64,000 bases of DNA from Hydractinia symbiolongicarpus (Eukaryota > Cnidaria > Hydrozoa > Anthoathecata > Hydractiniidae): positions 33,755,501 to 33,819,500 of the forward strand of contig NC_079878.1 of the NCBI RefSeq assembly GCF_029227915.1. Reading direction: 5' to 3'. The translations under genes and the position numbers were made by a program. Below the pieces are notes generated by a model that was not told where the DNA came from, ran no database searches, and saw nothing but the letters and a program-made list of their open reading frames with translations. This document shows positions 13,720 through 28,699 of the stretch, piece by piece. The first letter of the stretch is position 1. The number at the start of each line of letters is the position of its first letter.

Positions 13720-15870
13720 TCCTTCAGCGCGCGATAACGGATAGGATTGGTCCCACAGTAAAAAATGACTTATTTATCTAAATTTTTAAATGAAGCGCAA
13801 CCACAGCGCCCAGTGTAATCGCTGAGTTCCGGCAATCACTTCAAGTTAAGAAGAATGTTTTTTCTTGGAGGCCAATTATCTCATTTATCACATTTATCAG
13901 GTCACGGTGCGAAGTTAGTTCATTTAAGTCCCACAGTCAATCGTTTCACTGTTAATAGCGATGCAACCTAGTAATCTCAGAAAAATATCGCTAAATACAT
14001 GTTGGTACCAATATGTCACACAACCGTTGTAACTCAAACGAACTGACACCGTTAGAAAGTCAATGAAATGTAGTTTTTGAAACTGTTGCTATTTCTTTAG
14101 CGCGCAATAACGGCTAGGATTGGTCCCACGGTAAAAAAATGACTTATTAATCTAAATTTTTAAATAAAACGCTACCACAGCGCCCAGTGTAATCGCTGAG
14201 TTCCGGCAATCACGTCAAATTAAGAAAAATGTTTTTTTTGAGTCCAATTGTCTCATTTATCACACTTATCAGGCCACAGTCTAAAGTTAGTTCAATTAAG
14301 TCCCACAGTCAATAGTTTCATTGTTTAAAAGGTACAACCTAGTAATCTCAGAAAAATATCGCAAAATATATCTCGGTACGAATATGTGACCCAACCGTTG
14401 TAACTCAAACGGACTGACACCGTGAGAAAGTCAATGAAATGTAGTTTTTGAAACTGTCGCTATTTTTTCAGCGCGCGATAACGGCTAGGATTGGTCCACA
14501 GTAAACAATGACTTATAAATCTGAATGTTTAAATGAAGCGCTACCACAGCGCCCAGTGTAATCGCTGAGTTCCGGCAATCTTGTCAAATTAAGAAGAATT
14601 TTATTTCTTGGAGTCCAGTTTCCTCATTTATCACATTTATCAGGTCACAGTCCAAAGTTAGTTCAATTAAGTCCCACAGTCAATCGTTTCACTGTTAAAA
14701 GCGATGCAACCTAGTAATATCAGGCAAATATCGCTACCCACATGTTGGTACGAATATGTGTCCCAAACGTTGTAACTCAAACGAATTGACACCGTTAGAA
14801 AGTCAATGAATTGTAGTTTTTGAGACTGTCGCTATTTCTTCAGCGGGCTATAACGGATAGGATTTGTCCCACAGTAAAGAATGATTTATTTATCTAAATT
14901 TTTAAATGAAGCGCTACCACAGCGCCCAGTGTAATCGCTGAGTTCCGGCAATCACGTCAAAATAAGAAGAATGTTTTTTTTGAGTCCAATTGTCTCATTT
15001 ATCACACTTATCAGGTCACAGTCCAAAGTTAGTTCAATTAAGTCCCACAGTCAATAGTTTCATTGTTTAAAGCGGTACAACCTAGTAATCTCAGAAAAAT
15101 ATCGCTAAATATATCTCGGTACGAATATGTGACCCAACCGTTGTAACTCAAACGGACTGACACCGTGAGAAAGTCAATGAAATGTAGTTTTTGAAACTGT
15201 CGCTATTTGTTCAGCGAGCGATAACGGTTAGGATTGGTCCCACAGTAAAAAATGACTGATAAATCTAAATTTTTAAATGAAGCGCTAACACAGCGCCCAG
15301 TGTAATCCCTGAGTTCCGGCAATCATGTCAAATAAAGAAGAATGTTATTTCTTGGAGTCCAATTTTCTCATTTATCACATTTATCAGGTCACAGTCCAAA
15401 GTTAGTTCATTTAAGTCCCACAGTCAATCGTTTCACTGTTAAAAGCGATGCAACCTAGTAATATCAGGCAAATATCGCTACCCACATGTTGGTACGAATA
15501 TGTGTCCCAAACGTTGTAACTCAAACAAATTGACACCGTTAGAAAGTCAAAGAATTGTAGTTTTTGAGACTGTCGCTATTTCTTCAGCGGGCGATAACGG
15601 ATAGGATTGGTCCCACAGTAAAGAATGATTTATTTATCTAAATTTTTAAATGAAGCGCTACCACAGCGCCCAGTGTAATCGCTGAGTTCCAGCAATCACG
15701 TCAAAATAAGAAGAATGTTTTTTTTGAGTCCAATTGTCTCATTTATCACACTTATCAGGTCACAGTCCAAAGTTAGTTCAATTAAGTCCCACAGTCAATA
15801 GTTTCATTGTTTAAAGCGGTACAACCCAGTAATCTCAGAAAAATATCGCTAAATATAGCTCGGTACGAAT

Positions 15871-18470
15871 ATGTGACCCAACCGTTGTAACTCAAACGGA
15901 CTGACACCGTGACAAAGTCAATGAAATGTAGTTTTTGAAACTGTCGCTATTTTTTCAGCGCGCGATAACGGCTAGGATTGGTCCACAGTAAACAATGACT
16001 TATAAATCTGAATGTTTAAATGAAGCGCTACCACAGCGCCCAGTGTAATCGCTGAGTTCCGCCAATCTTGTCAAATTAAGAAGAATGTTATTTCTTGGAG
16101 TCCACTTTCCTCATTTATCACATTTATCAGGTCATAGTCCAAAGTTAGTTCAATTAAGTCCCACAGTCAATCGTTTCACTGTTAAAAGCGATGCAACCTA
16201 GTAATATCAGGCAAATATCGCTACCCACATGTTGGTACGAATATGTGTCCCAAACGTTGTAACTCAAACGATTTGACACCGTTAGAAAGTCAATGAATTG
16301 TAGTTTTTGAGACTGTCGCTATTTCTTCAGCGGGCGATAACGGATAGGATTGGTCCCACAGTAAAGAATGATTTATTTATCTAAATTTTTAAATGAAGCG
16401 CTACCACAGCGCCCAGTGTAATCGCTGAGTTCCGGCAATCACGTCAAAATAAGAAGAATGTTTTTTTTGAGTCCAATTGTTTCATTTATCACACTTATCA
16501 GGTCACAGTCCAAAGTTAGTTCAATTAAGTCCCACAGTCAATAGTTTCATTGTTTAAAGCGGTACAACCTAGTAATCTCAGAAAAATATCGCTAAATACA
16601 TGTTGTTACGAATATGTGACCTAACCGGTGTAACTCAAACGGAGTGACACCGTTAGAAAGTCAATGAAATGTAGTTTTTGAAACTGTCGCTATTTCTTCA
16701 GTTCGCGATAACGGCTAGGATTGGTCCCACAGTAAATAATGACTTAAAAATCTGAATGTTTAAATAAAGCGCTACCACAGCGCCCACTGTATTCGCTGAG
16801 TTCCGGCAATCTTGTCAAATTAAGAAGAATGTTATTTCTTGGAGTCCAGTTTTCTCAATTATCACATTTATTAGGTCACAGTCCAAAGTTAGTTCAATTA
16901 AGTCCCACAGTGAATCGTTTCACTGTTAAAAGCGATGCAACCTAGTAATATCAGGAAAATATCGCTACCCACATGTTGGTACGAATATGTGTCCCAAACG
17001 TTGTAACTCAAACGGACTGACACCGTTAGAAAGTCAATGAATTGTAGTTTTTGAAACTGTCGCTATTTCTTCAGCGGGCGATAATGGATAGGATTGGTCC
17101 CACAGTAAAGAATGATTTATTTATCTAAATTTTTAAATGAAGCGCTACCACAGCTCCCAGTGTAATCGCTGAGTTCCGCCAATCACGTCAATTTAAGAAG
17201 AATGTTTTTTTTGAGTCCAATTGTCTCATTTATCACACTTATCAGGTCACAGTCCAAAGTTAGTTCAATTAAGTCCCACAGTCAATAGTTTCATTGTTCA
17301 AAGCGGTACAACCTAGTAATCTCAGAAAAATATCGCTAAATATATCTCGGTACGAATATGTGACCCAACCGTTGTAACTCAAACGGACTGACACCGTGAG
17401 AAAGTCAATGAAATGAAGTTTTTGAAACTGTCGCTATTTCTTCAGCGGGCGATAACAGATAGGATTGGTCCCACAGTAAAGAATGATTTATTTATCTAAA
17501 TTTTTAAATGAAGCGCTACCACAGCGCCCAGTGTAATCGCTGAGTTCCAGCAATCACGTCAAAATAAGAAGAATGTTTTTTTTGAGTCCAATTGTCTCAT
17601 TTATCACACTTATCAGGTCACAGTCCAAAGTTAGTTCAATTAAGTCCCACAGTCAATAGTTTCATTGTTTAAAGCGGTACAACCTAGTAATCTCAGAAAA
17701 ATATCGCTAAATATATCTCGGTACGAATATGTGACCCAACCGTTGCAACTCAAACGGACTGACACCGTGAGAAAGTCAATGAAATGTAGTTTTTGAAACT
17801 GTCGCTATTTGTTCAGCGAGCGATAACGGTTAGGATTGGTCCCACAGTAAAAAATGACTGATAAATCTAAATTTTTAAATGAAGCGCTAACACAGCGCCC
17901 AGTGTAATCCCTGAGTTCCGGCAATCATGTCAAATAAAGAAGAATGTTATTTCTTGGAGTCCAATTTTCTCATTTATCACATTTATCAGGTCACAGTCCA
18001 AAGTTAGTTCATTTAAGTCCCACAGTCAATCGTTTCACTGTTAAAAGCGATGCAACCTAGTATTATCAGGCAAATATTGCTACCCACATGTTGGTACGAA
18101 TATGTGTCCCAAACGTTGTAACTCAAACGAATTGACACCGTTAGAAAGTCAATGAATTGTAGTTTTTGAAACTGTCGCTATTTCTTCAGCGGGCGATAAC
18201 GGACAGGATTGGTCCCACAGTAAAGAATGATGTATTTATCTAAATTTTTAAATGAAGCGCTACCACAGCGCCCAGTGTAATCGCTGAGTTCCGGCAATCA
18301 CGTCAAAATAAGAAGAATGTTTTTTTTGAGTCCAATTGCCTCATTTATCAAACTTATCAGGTCACAGTCCAAAGTTAGTTCAATTAAGTCCCACAGTCAA
18401 TAGTTTCATTGTTTAAAGCGGTACAACCTAGTAATCTCAGAAAAATATCGCTAAATATATCTCGGTACGA
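15871..18470. repeat. Seven-monomer segment, copy 1 of a pair about 9.3 kb apart
   Basis: Rare markers here recur in the same order about 9,294-9,296 bp downstream: AATTGTTTCATTT at 16,475 and 25,771, the type C unit with TTCTCAATTATC near 16,853 and 26,148, TCATTGTTCAAAG at 17,291 and 26,585, CGGTTAGG near 17,827 and 27,121, and GGACAGG near 18,202 and 27,496. The match fades near 18,500. Confidence 0.8.
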
Positions 18471-21400
18471 ATATGTGACCCAACCGTTGTAACTCAAACG
18501 GACTGACACCGTGAGAAATACAATGAAATGTAGTTTTTGAAACTGTCGCTATTTGTTCAGCGAGCGATAACGGCTAGGATTGGTTCCACAGTAAAAAATG
18601 ACTGATAAATCTAAATTTTTAAATGAAGCGCTAACACAGCGCCCAGTGTAATCTTTGAGTTCCGGCAATCTTGTCAAATTAAGAGGAATGTTATTTCTTG
18701 GAGTCCAGTTTTCTCATTTATCACATTTATTAGGTCACAGTCCAAAGTTAGTTCAATTAAGTCCCACAGTCAATCGTTTCACTGTTAAAAGCGATGCAAC
18801 CTAGTAATATCAGATAAATATCGCTAAATACATGTTGTTACGAATATGTGACCTAACCGGTGTAACTCAAACGGACTGACACCGTTAGAAAGTCAATGAA
18901 ATGTAGTTTTTGAAACTGTCGCTATTTCCTCAGTTCGCGATAACGGCTAGGATTGGTCCCACAGTAAATAATGACTTATAAATCTGAATGTTTAAATAAA
19001 GCGCTACCACAGCGCCCACTGTATTCGCTGAGTTCCGCCAATCACGTCAAATTAAGAAGAATGTTTTTTTTGAGTCCAATTGTCTCATTTATCACACTTA
19101 TCAGGTCACAGTCCAAAGTTAGTTCAATTAAGTCCCACAGTCAATAGTTTCATTGTTTAAAGCGGTACAACCTAGTAATCTCAGAAAAATATCGCTAAAT
19201 ATATCTCGGTACGAATATGTGACCCAACCGTTGTAACTCAAACGGACTGACACCGTGAGAAAGTCAATGAATTGTAGTTTTTGAAACTGTCGCTATTTCT
19301 TCAGCGGGCGATAACGGATAGGATTGGTCCCACAGTAAAGAATGATTTACTTATCTAAATTTTTAAATGAAGCGCTACCACAGCGCCCAGTGTAATCGCT
19401 GAGTTCCGGCAATCACGTCAAAATAAGAAGAATGTTTTTTTTGAGTCCAATTGTCTCATTTATCACACTTATCAGGTCACAGTCCAAAGTTAGTTCAATT
19501 AAGTCCCACAGTCAATAGTTTCATTGTTTAAAGCGGTACAACCTAGTAATCTCAGAAAAATATCGCTAAATATATCTCGGTACGAATATGTGACCCAACC
19601 GTTGTAACTCAAACGGACTGACACCGTGAGAAAGTCAATGAAATGTAGTTTTTGAAACTGTCGCTATTTGTTCAGCGAGCGATAACGGCTAGGATTGGTC
19701 CCACAGTAAAAAATGACTGATAAATCTAAATTTTTAAATGATGCGCTAACACAGCGCCCAGTGTAATCTCTGAGTTCCGGCAATCATGTCAAATAAAGAA
19801 GAATGTTATTTCTTGGAGTCCAATTTTCTCATTTATCACATTTATCAGGTCACAGTCCAAAGTTAGTTCATTTAAGTCCCACAGTCAATCGTTTCACTGT
19901 TAAAAGCGATGCAACCTAGTAATATCAGGCAAATATCGCTACCCACATGTTGGTACGAATATGTGTCCCAAACGTTGTAACTCAAACGAATTGACACCGT
20001 TAGAAAGTCAATGAATTGTAGTTTTTGAGACTGTCGCTATTTCTTCAGCGGGCGATAACGGATAGGATTGGTCCCACAGTAAAGAATGATTTATTTATCT
20101 AAATTTTTAAATGAAGCGCTACCACAGCGCCCAGTGTAATCGCTGAGTTCCGGCAATCACGTCAAAATAAGAAGAATGTTTTTTTTGAGTCCAATTGTCT
20201 CATTTATCACACTTATCAGGTCACAGTCCAAAGTTAGTTCAATTAAGTCCCACAGTCAATAGTTTCATTGTTTAAAGCGGTACAACCTAGTAATCTCAGA
20301 AAAATATCGCTAAATATATCTCGGTACGAATATGTGACCCAACCGTTTGTAACTCAAACGGACTGACACCGTGAGAAAGTCAATGAAATTTAGTTTTTGA
20401 AACTGTCGCTATTTGTTCAGCGAGCGATAACGGCTAGGATTGGTCCCACAGTAAAAAATGACTGATAAATCTAAATTTTTAAATGAAGCGCTAACACAGC
20501 GCCCAGTGTAATCCCTGAGTTCCGGCAATCATGTCAAATAAAGAAAATGTTATTTCTTGGAGTCCAGTTTTCTCATTTATCACATTTATCAGGTCACAGT
20601 CCAAAGTTAGTTCATTTAAGTCCCACAGTCAATCGTTTCACTGTTAATAGCGATGCAACCTAGTATTATCAGGCAAATATTGCTACCCACATGTTGGTAC
20701 GAATATGTGTCCCAAACGTTGTAACTCAAACGGACTGACACCGTTAGAAAGTCAAAAAAATGTAGTTTTTGAAACTGTCGCTATTTGTTCAGCGAGCAAT
20801 AACGGCTAGGATTGGTCCCACAGTAAAAAATGACTGATAAATCTAAATTTTTAAATGAAGCGCTAACACAGCGCCCAGTGTAATCTTTGAGTTCCGGCAA
20901 TCATGTCAAATAAAGAAGAATGTTATTTCTTGGAGTCCAATTTTCTCATTTATCACATTTATCAGGTCACAGTCCAAAGTTAGTTCATTTAAGTCCTACA
21001 GTCAATCGTTTCACTGTTAAAAGCGATGCAACCTAGTAATATCAGATAAATATCGCTAAATACATGTTGTTACGAATATGTGACCTAACCGGTGTAACTC
21101 AAACGGACTGACACCGTTAGAAAGTCAATGAAATGTAGTTTTTTAAACTGTCGCTATTTCTTCAGTTCGTGATAACGGCTAGGATTGGTCCCACAGTAAA
21201 TAATGACTTATAAATCTGAATGTTTAAATAAAGCGCTACCACAGCGCCCACTGTATTCGCTGAGTTCCGGCAATCTTGTCAAATTAAGAAGAATGTTATT
21301 TCTTGGAGTCCAGTTTTCTCATTTATCACATTTATTAGGTCACAGTCCAAAGTTAGTTCAATTAAGTCCCACAGTGAATCGTTTCACTGTTAAAAGCGAT

Positions 21401-24400
21401 GCAACCTAGTAATATCAGGAAAATATCGCTACCCACATGTTGGTACGAATATGTGTCCCAAACGTTGTAACTCAAACGGACTGACACCGTTAGAAAGTCA
21501 ATGAATTGTAGTTTTTGAAACTGTCGCTATTTCTTCAGCGGGCGATAACGGATAGGATTGGTCCCACAGTAAAGAATGATTTATTTATCTAAATTTTTAA
21601 ATGAAGCGCTACCACAGCGCCCAGTGTAATCGCTGAGTTCTGCCAATCACGTCAAATTAAGAAGAATGTTTTTTTTGAGTCCAATTGTCTCATTTATCAC
21701 ACTTATCAGGTCACAGTCCAAAGTTAGTTCAATTAAGTCCCACAGTCAATAGTTTCATTGTTTAAAGCGGTACAACCTAGTAATCTCAGAAAAATATCGC
21801 TAAATATATCTCGGTACGAATATGTGACCCAACCGTTGTAACTCAAACGGACTGACACCGTGAGAAAGTCAATGAAATGTAGTTTTTGAAACTGTCGCTA
21901 TTTGTTCAGCGAGCGATAACGGCTAGGATTGGTCCCACAGTAAAAATGACTGATAAATCTAAATTTTTAAATGAACCGCTAACACAGCGCCCAGTGTAAT
22001 CCCTGAGTTCCGGCAATCATGTCAAATAAAGAAGAATGTTATTTCTTGGAGTCCAATTTTCTCATTTATCACATTTATCAGGTCACAGTCCAAAGTTAGT
22101 TCATTTAAGTCCCACAGTCAATCGTTTCACTGTTAAAAGCGATGCAACCTAGTATTATCAGGCAAATATCGCTACCCACATGTTGGTACGAATATGTGTC
22201 CCAAACGTTGTAACTCAAAAGAATTGACACCGTTAGAAAGTCAATGAATTGTAGTTTTTGAAACTGTCGCTATTTCTTTAGCGCGCAATAACGGCTAGGA
22301 TTGGTCCCACGGTAAAAAAATGACTTATTAATCTAAATATTTAAATAAAGCGCTACCACAGCGCCCAGTGTAATCGCTGAGTTCCGGCAATCACGTCAAA
22401 TTAAGAAGAATGTTTTTTTTGAGTCCAATTGTCTCATTTATCACACTTATCAGGCCACAGTCTAAAGTTAGTTCAATTAAGTCCCACAGTCAATAGTTTC
22501 ATTGTTTAAAAGGTACAACCTAGTAATCTCAGAAAAATATCGCAAAATATATCTCGGTACAAATATGTGACCCAACTGTTGTAACTCAAACGGACTGACA
22601 CCGTGAGAAAGTCAATGAAATGTAGTTTTTGAAACTGTCGCTATTTTTTCAGCGCGCGATAACGGCTAGGATTGGTCCACAGTAAACAATGACTTATAAA
22701 TCTGAATGTTTAAATGAAGCGCTACCACAGCGCCCAGTGTAATCGCTGAGTTCCGGCAATCTTGTCAAATTAAGAAGAATGTTATTTCTTGGAGTCCAGT
22801 TTCCTCATTTATCAAACTTATCAGGTCACAGTCCAAAGTTAGTTCAATTAAGTCCCACAGTCAATAGTTTCATTGTTTAAAGCGGTACAACCTAGTAATC
22901 TCAGAAAAATATCGCTAAATATATCTCGGTACGAATATGTGACCCAACCGTTGTAACTCAAACGGACTGACTCCGTGAGAAAGTCAATGAAATGTAGTTT
23001 TTGAAACTGTCGCTATTTGTTCAGCGAGCGATAACGGCTATTATTGGTCCCACAGTAAAAAATGACTGATAAATCTAAATTTTTAAATGAAGCGCTAACA
23101 CAGGGCCCAGTGTAATCCTTGAGTTCTGGCAATCATGTCAAATAAAGAAGAATGTTATTTCTTGGAGTCCAATTTTCTCATTTATCACATTTATCAGGTC
23201 ACAGTCCAAAGTTAGTTCAATTAAGTCCCACAGTCAATAGTTTCATTGTTTAAAAGGTACAACCTAGTAATCTCAGAAAAATATCGCAAAATATATCTCG
23301 GTACGAATATGTGACCCAACCCTTGTAACTCAAACGGACTGACACCGTGAGAAAGTCAATGAAATGTAGTTTTTGAAACTGTCGCTATTTGTTCAGCGAG
23401 CGATAACGGCTAGGATTGGTCCCACAGTAAAAATGACTGATAAATCTAAATTTTTAAATGAACCGCTAACACAGCGCCCAGTGTAATCCCTGAGTTCCGG
23501 CAATCATGTCAAATAAAGAAGAATGTTATTTCTTGGAGTCCAATTTTCTCATTTATCACATTTATCAGGTCACAGTCCAAAGTTAGTTCATTTAAGTCCC
23601 ACAGTCAATCGTTTCACTGTTAAAAGCGATGCAACCTAGTATTATCAGGCAAATATCGCTACCCACATGTTGGTACGAATATGTGTCCCAAACGTTGTAA
23701 CTCAAACGAATTGACACCGTTAGAAAGTCAATGAATTGTAGTTTTTGAAACTGTCGCTATTTCTTCAGCGGGCGATAACGGATAGGATTGGTCCCACAGT
23801 AAAGAATGATTTATTTATCTAAATTTTTAAATGAAGCGCTACCACAGCGCCCAGTGTAATCGCTGAGTTCCAGCAATCACGTCAAAATAAGAAGAATGTT
23901 TTTCTGGAGTCAAATTGTCTCATTTATCACACTTATCAGGTCACAGTCCAAAGTTAGTTCAATTAAGTCCCACAGTCAATAGTTTCATTGTTTAAAGCGG
24001 TACAACCCAGTAATCTCAGAAAAATATCGCTAAATATATCTCGGTACGAATATGTGACCCAACCGTTGTAACTCAAACGGACTGACACCGTGAGAAAGTC
24101 AATGAAATGTAGTTTTTGAAACTGTCGCTATTTGTTCAGCGAGCGATAACGGCTAGGATTGGTCCCACAGTAAAAAATGACTGATCAATCTAAATTTTTA
24201 AATGAAGCGCTAACACAGCGCCCAGTGTAATCCCTGAGTTCCGGCAATCATGTCAAATAAAGAAGAATGTTATTTCTTGGAGTCCAATTTTCTCATTTAT
24301 CACATTTATCAGGTCACAGTCCAAAGTTAGTTCATTTAAGTCCCACAGTCAATCGTTTCACTGTTAAAAGTGATGCAACCTAGTATTATCAGGCAAATAT

Positions 24401-25165
24401 CGCTACCCACATGTTGGTACGAATATGTGTCCCAAACGTTGTAACTCAAACGAATTGACACCGTTAGAAAGTCAATGAATTGTAGTTTTTGAAACTGTCG
24501 CTATTTCTTCAGCGGGCGATAACGGACAGGATTGGTCCCACAGTAAAGAATGATGTATTTATCTAAATTTTTAAATGAAGCGCTACCACAGCGCCCAGTG
24601 TAATCGCTGAGTTCCGGCAATCACGTCAAAATAAGAAGAATGTTTTTTTTGAGTCCAATTGCCTCATTTATCAAACTTATCAGGTCACAGTCCAAAGTTA
24701 GTTCAATTAAGTCCCACAGTCAATAGTTTCATTGTTTAAAGCGGTACAACCTAGTAATCTCAGAAAAATATCGCTAAATACATGTTGGTACCAATATGTC
24801 ACACAACCGTTGTAACTCAAACGAACTGACACCGTTAGAAAGTCAATGAAATGTAGTTTTTGAAACTGTCGCTATTTCTTTAGCGCGCAATAACGGCTAG
24901 GATTGGTCCCACGGTAAAAAAATGACTTATTAATCTAAATTTTTAAATAAAGCGCTACCACAGCGCCCAGTGTAATCGCTGAGTTCCGGCAATCACGTCA
25001 AATTAAGAAGAATGTTTTTTTTGAGTCCAATTGTCTCATTTATCACACTTATCAGGCCACAGTCTAAAGTTAGTTCAATTAAGTCCCACAGTCAATAGTT
25101 TCATTGTTTAAAAGGTACAACCTAGTAATCTCAGAAAAATATCGCAAAATATATCTCGGTACGAA

Positions 25166-27770
25166 TATGTGACCCAACCGTTGTAACTCAAACGGACTGA
25201 CACCGTGAGAAAGTCAATGAAATGTAGTTTTTGAAACTGTCGCTATTTTTTCAGCGCGCGATAACGGCCAGGATTGGTCCACAGTAAACAATGACTTATA
25301 AATCTGAATGTTTAAATGAAGCGCTACCACAGCGCCCAGTGTAATCGCTGAGTTCCGGCAATCTTGTCAAATTAAGAAGAATGTTATTTCTTGGAGTCCA
25401 GTTTCCTCATTTATCACATTTATCAGGTCACAGTCCAAAGTTAGTTCAATTAAGTCCCACAGTCAATCGTTTCACTGTTAAAAGCGATGCAACCTAGTAA
25501 TATCAGGCAAATATCGCTACCCACATGTTGGTACGAATATGTGTCCCAAACGTTGTAACTCAAACGAATTGACACCGTTAGAAAGTCAATGAATTGTAGT
25601 TTTTGAGACTGTCGCTATTTCTTCAGCGGGCGATAACGGATAGGATTGGGCCCACAGTAAAGAATGATTTATTTATCTAAATTTTTAAATGAAGCGCTAC
25701 CACAGCGCCCAGTGTAATCGCTGAGTTCCGGCAATCACGTCAAAATAAGAAGAATGTTTTTTTTGAGTCCAATTGTTTCATTTATCACACTTATCAGGTC
25801 ACAGTCCAAAGTTAGTTCAATTAAGTCCCACAGTCAATAGTTTCATTGTTTAAAGCGGTACAACCTAGTAATCTCAAAAAATATCGCGAAATACATGTTG
25901 TTACGAATATGTGACCTAACCGGTGTAACTCAAACGGACTGACACCGTTAGAAAGTCAATGAAATGTAGTTTTTGAAACTGTCGCTATTTCTTCAGTTCG
26001 CGATAACGGCTAGGATTGGTCCCACAGTAAATAATGACTTATAAATCTGAATGTTTAAATAAAGCGCTACCACAGCGCCCACTGTATTCGCTGAGTTCCG
26101 GCAATCTTGTCAAATTAAGAAGAATGTTATTTCTTGGAGTCCAGTTTTCTCAATTATCACATTTATTAGGTCACAGTCCAAAGTTAGTTCAATTAAGTCC
26201 CACAGTGAATCGTTTCACTGTTAAAAGCGATGCAACCTAGTAATATCAGGAAAATATCGCTACCCACATGTTGGTACGAATATGTGTCCCAAACGTTGTA
26301 ACTCAAACGGACTGACACCGTTAGAAAGTCAATGAATTGTAGTTTTTGAAACTGTCGCTATTTCTTCAGCGGGCGATAACGGATAGGATTGGTCCCACAG
26401 TAAAGAATGATTTATTTATCTAAATTTTTAAATAAAGCGCTACCACAGCTCCCAGTGTAATCGCTGAGTTCCGCCAATCACGTCAAATTAAGAAGAATGT
26501 TTTTTTGAGTCCAATTGTCTCATTTATCACACTTATCAGGTCACAGTCCAAAGTTAGTTCAATTAAGTCCCACAGTCAATAGTTTCATTGTTCAAAGCGG
26601 TACAACCTAGTAATCTCAGAAAAATATCGCTAAATATATCTCGGTACGAATATGTGACCCAACCGTTGTAACTCAAACGGACTGACACCGTGAGAAAGTC
26701 AATGAAATGTAGTTTTTGAAACTGTCGCTATTTCTTCAGCGGGCGATAACGGATAGGATTGGTCGCACAGTAAAGAATGATTTATTTATCTAAATTTTTA
26801 AATGAAGCGCTACCACAGCGCCCAGTGTAATCGCTGAGTTCCAGCAATCACGTCAAAATAAGAAGAATGTTTTTTTTGAGTCCAATTGTCTCATTTATCA
26901 CACTTATCAGGTCACAGTCCAAAGTTAGTTCAATTAAGTCCCACAGTCAATAGTTTCATTGTTTAAAGCGGTACAACCTAGTAATCTCAGAAAAATATCG
27001 CTAAATATATCTCGGTACGAATATGTGACCCAACCGTTGTAACTCAAACGGACTGACACCGTGAGAAAGTCAATGAAATGTAGTTTTTGAAACTGTCGCT
27101 ATTTGTTCAGCGAGCGATAACGGTTAGGATTGGTCCCACAGTAAAAAATGACTGATAAATCTAAATTTTTAAATGAAGCGCTAACACAGCGCCCAGTGTA
27201 ATCCCTGAGTTCCGGCAATCATGTCAAATAAAGAAGAATGTTATTTCTTGGAGTCCAATTTTCTCATTTATCACATTTATCAGGTCACAGTCCAAAGTTA
27301 GTTCATTTAAGTCCCACAGTCAATCGTTTCACTGTTAAAAGCGATGCAACCTAGTATTATCAGGCAAATATCGCTACCCACATGTTGGTACGAATATGTG
27401 TCCCAAACGTTGTAACTCAAACGAATTGACACCGTTAGAAAGTCAATGAATTGTACTTTTTGAAACTGTCGCTATTTCTTCAGCGGGCGATAACGGACAG
27501 GATTGGTCCCACAGTAAAGAATGATGTATTTATCTAAATTTTTAAATGAAGCGCTACCACAGCGCCCAGTGTAATCGCTGAGTTCCGGCAATCACGTCAA
27601 AATAAGAAGAATGTTTTTTTTGAGTCCAATTGCCTCATTTATCAAACTTATCAGGTCACAGTCCAAAGTTAGTTCAATTAAGTCCCACAGTCAATAGTTT
27701 CATTGTTTAAAGCGGTACAACCTAGTAATCTCAGAAAAATATCGCTAAATATATATCGGTACGAATATGT
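25166..27770. repeat. Seven-monomer segment, copy 2 of a pair about 9.3 kb apart
   Basis: This is the partner of 15,871-18,470. It has a shortened T tract (T7) near 26,500 and lost one base near 25,877 (CTCAAAAAAT for CTCAGAAAAAT), which accounts for the shift drifting from 9,296 to 9,294. In this copy the type C monomer at 26,034 is open for 68 codons, while its partner at 16,739 has a stop at codon 3 (ATG ACT TAA). Confidence 0.8.
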
Positions 27771-28699
27771 GACCCAACCGTTGTAACTCAAACGGACTGA
27801 CACCGTGTGAAAGTCAATGAAATGTAGTTTTTGAAACTGTCGCTATTTGTTCAGCGAGCGATAACGGCTAGGATTGGTCCCACAGTAAAAAATGACTGAT
27901 AAATCTAAATTTTTAAATGAAGCGCTAACACAGCGCCCAGTGTAATCCCTGAGTTCCGGCAATCATGTCAAATAAAGAAGAATGTTATTTCTTGGAGTCC
28001 AATTTTCTCATTTATCACATTTATCAGGTCACAGTCCAAAGTTAGTTCATTTAAGTCCTACAGTCAATCGTTTCACTGTTAAAAGCGATGCAACCTAGTA
28101 ATATCAGATAAATATCGCTAAATACATGTTGTTACGAATATGTGACCTAACCGGTGTAACTCAAACGGACTGACACCGTTAGAAAGTCAATGAAATGTAG
28201 TTTTTGAAACTGTCGCTATTTCCTCAGTTCGCGATAACGGCTAGGATTGGTCCCACAGTAAAGAATGATGTATTTATCTAAATTTTTAAATGAAGCGCTA
28301 CCACAGCGCCCAGTGTAATCGCTGAGTTCCGGCAATCACGTCAAAATAAGAAGAATGTTTTTTTTGAGTCCAATTGCCTCATTTATCAAACTTATCAGGT
28401 CACAGTCCAAAGTTAGTTCAATTAAGTCCCACAGTCAATAGTTTCATTGTTTAAAGCGGTACAACCTAGTAATCTCAGAAAAATATCGCTAAATATATCT
28501 CGGTACGAATATGTGACCCAACCGTTGTAACTCAAACGGACTGACACCGTGAGAAATTCAATGAAATGTAGTTTTTGAAACTGTCGCTATTTGTTCAGCG
28601 AGCGATAACGGCTAGGATTGGTCCCACAGTAAAAAATGACTGATAAATCTAAATTTTTAAATCAACCGCTAACACAGCGCCCAGTGTAACCTTTGAGTT

